Origin: UBA995 sp035477115
GTDB lineage: Bacteria; Bacillota; Sulfobacillia; UBA995
Length of the DNA stretch: 44,373 nucleotides
Direction: 5' to 3'
Assembly: GCA_035477115.1 (NCBI GenBank)
Contig: DATIKW010000040.1
Span: 1-44,373, forward strand
Shown here in pieces: positions 44,353-44,373 of this stretch. A program made the position numbers and the translations under genes. Positions within the stretch are counted from its first letter, which is position 1, and each line of letters opens with the position of its first letter. The notes under the pieces were generated by a model, which worked only from the letters and a program-made list of their open reading frames with translations, did no database searches and was not told the origin of the DNA.

Positions 44353-44373
44353 GCCTCCCCTACCTCCAGCCGG

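Overview
The window is a high-GC (roughly two thirds G+C by eye) bacterial chromosome segment with the gene order of a spore-forming Bacillota of the high-GC thermophile/clostridial type (Moorella, Desulfotomaculum, Limnochordia-like; this placement is inference). The evidence is a block running, on the minus strand, pyrH-frr-uppS-cdsA-dxr-rseP-ispG, then proS behind a T-box leader, rimP-nusA-ylxR-infB-ylxP-rbfA-nrnA-truB-ribF-rpsO-pnp, an M16 peptidase, dut, and dapB-dpaA-dpaB-asd-dapG-dapA. Both dipicolinate synthase subunits are present, which points to endospore formation. Many starts are TTG or GTG behind strong GGAGG sites, and 4-nt stop/start overlaps are common.

Layout from the left. 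1-716 is the 3' part of a membrane-anchored M28 peptidase. 743-6909 holds an SPFH protein, lgt, a YyaL/DUF255 protein on the plus strand and a two-gene ABC exporter. 7329-12874 is the lysine/dipicolinate operon: dapB, dpaA, dpaB, asd, dapG and dapA supply aspartate semialdehyde, dihydrodipicolinate, DPA for the spore core and diaminopimelate for the wall. 13276-14682 has a plus-strand nitroreductase and a glycine-zipper stress-like protein. 14761-19730 carries dut, the M16 peptidase, endonuclease IV, pnp and rpsO. 19763-27927 is the translation/RNA-maturation operon from rimP to ribF, with a clear sigma-A promoter at 28046-28074.

28166-29115 is a lower-GC two-gene cassette of the AbiEii nucleotidyltransferase toxin type, divergent from rimP. 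29344-32366 holds a purine-type permease with a phosphoribosyltransferase, an MgtC protein and a GT2 glycosyltransferase. proS, of the archaeal/eukaryotic-like type, follows a complete T-box leader with promoter and terminator. 34796-36868 is a plus-strand insertion between proS and ispG: a lone DppB-type permease and a lipoprotein made of two nearly identical PrcB-like domains. 36865-44352 is the isoprenoid/phospholipid/ribosome-recycling block, with a YtvI-like membrane protein between cdsA and dxr and a small unnamed ORF between frr and uppS.

Five copies of a roughly 29-bp palindrome (GTAGGGGCGGGTT, three variable bases, AACCCGCCCCTAC) lie only in intergenic gaps. No rRNA, tRNA, insertion sequence or CRISPR array was recognised. 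Most of the window is conserved housekeeping. The least explained parts are the tandem PrcB-like lipoprotein with its orphan permease, the palindrome family, and the untranslated stretch at 34448-34795.
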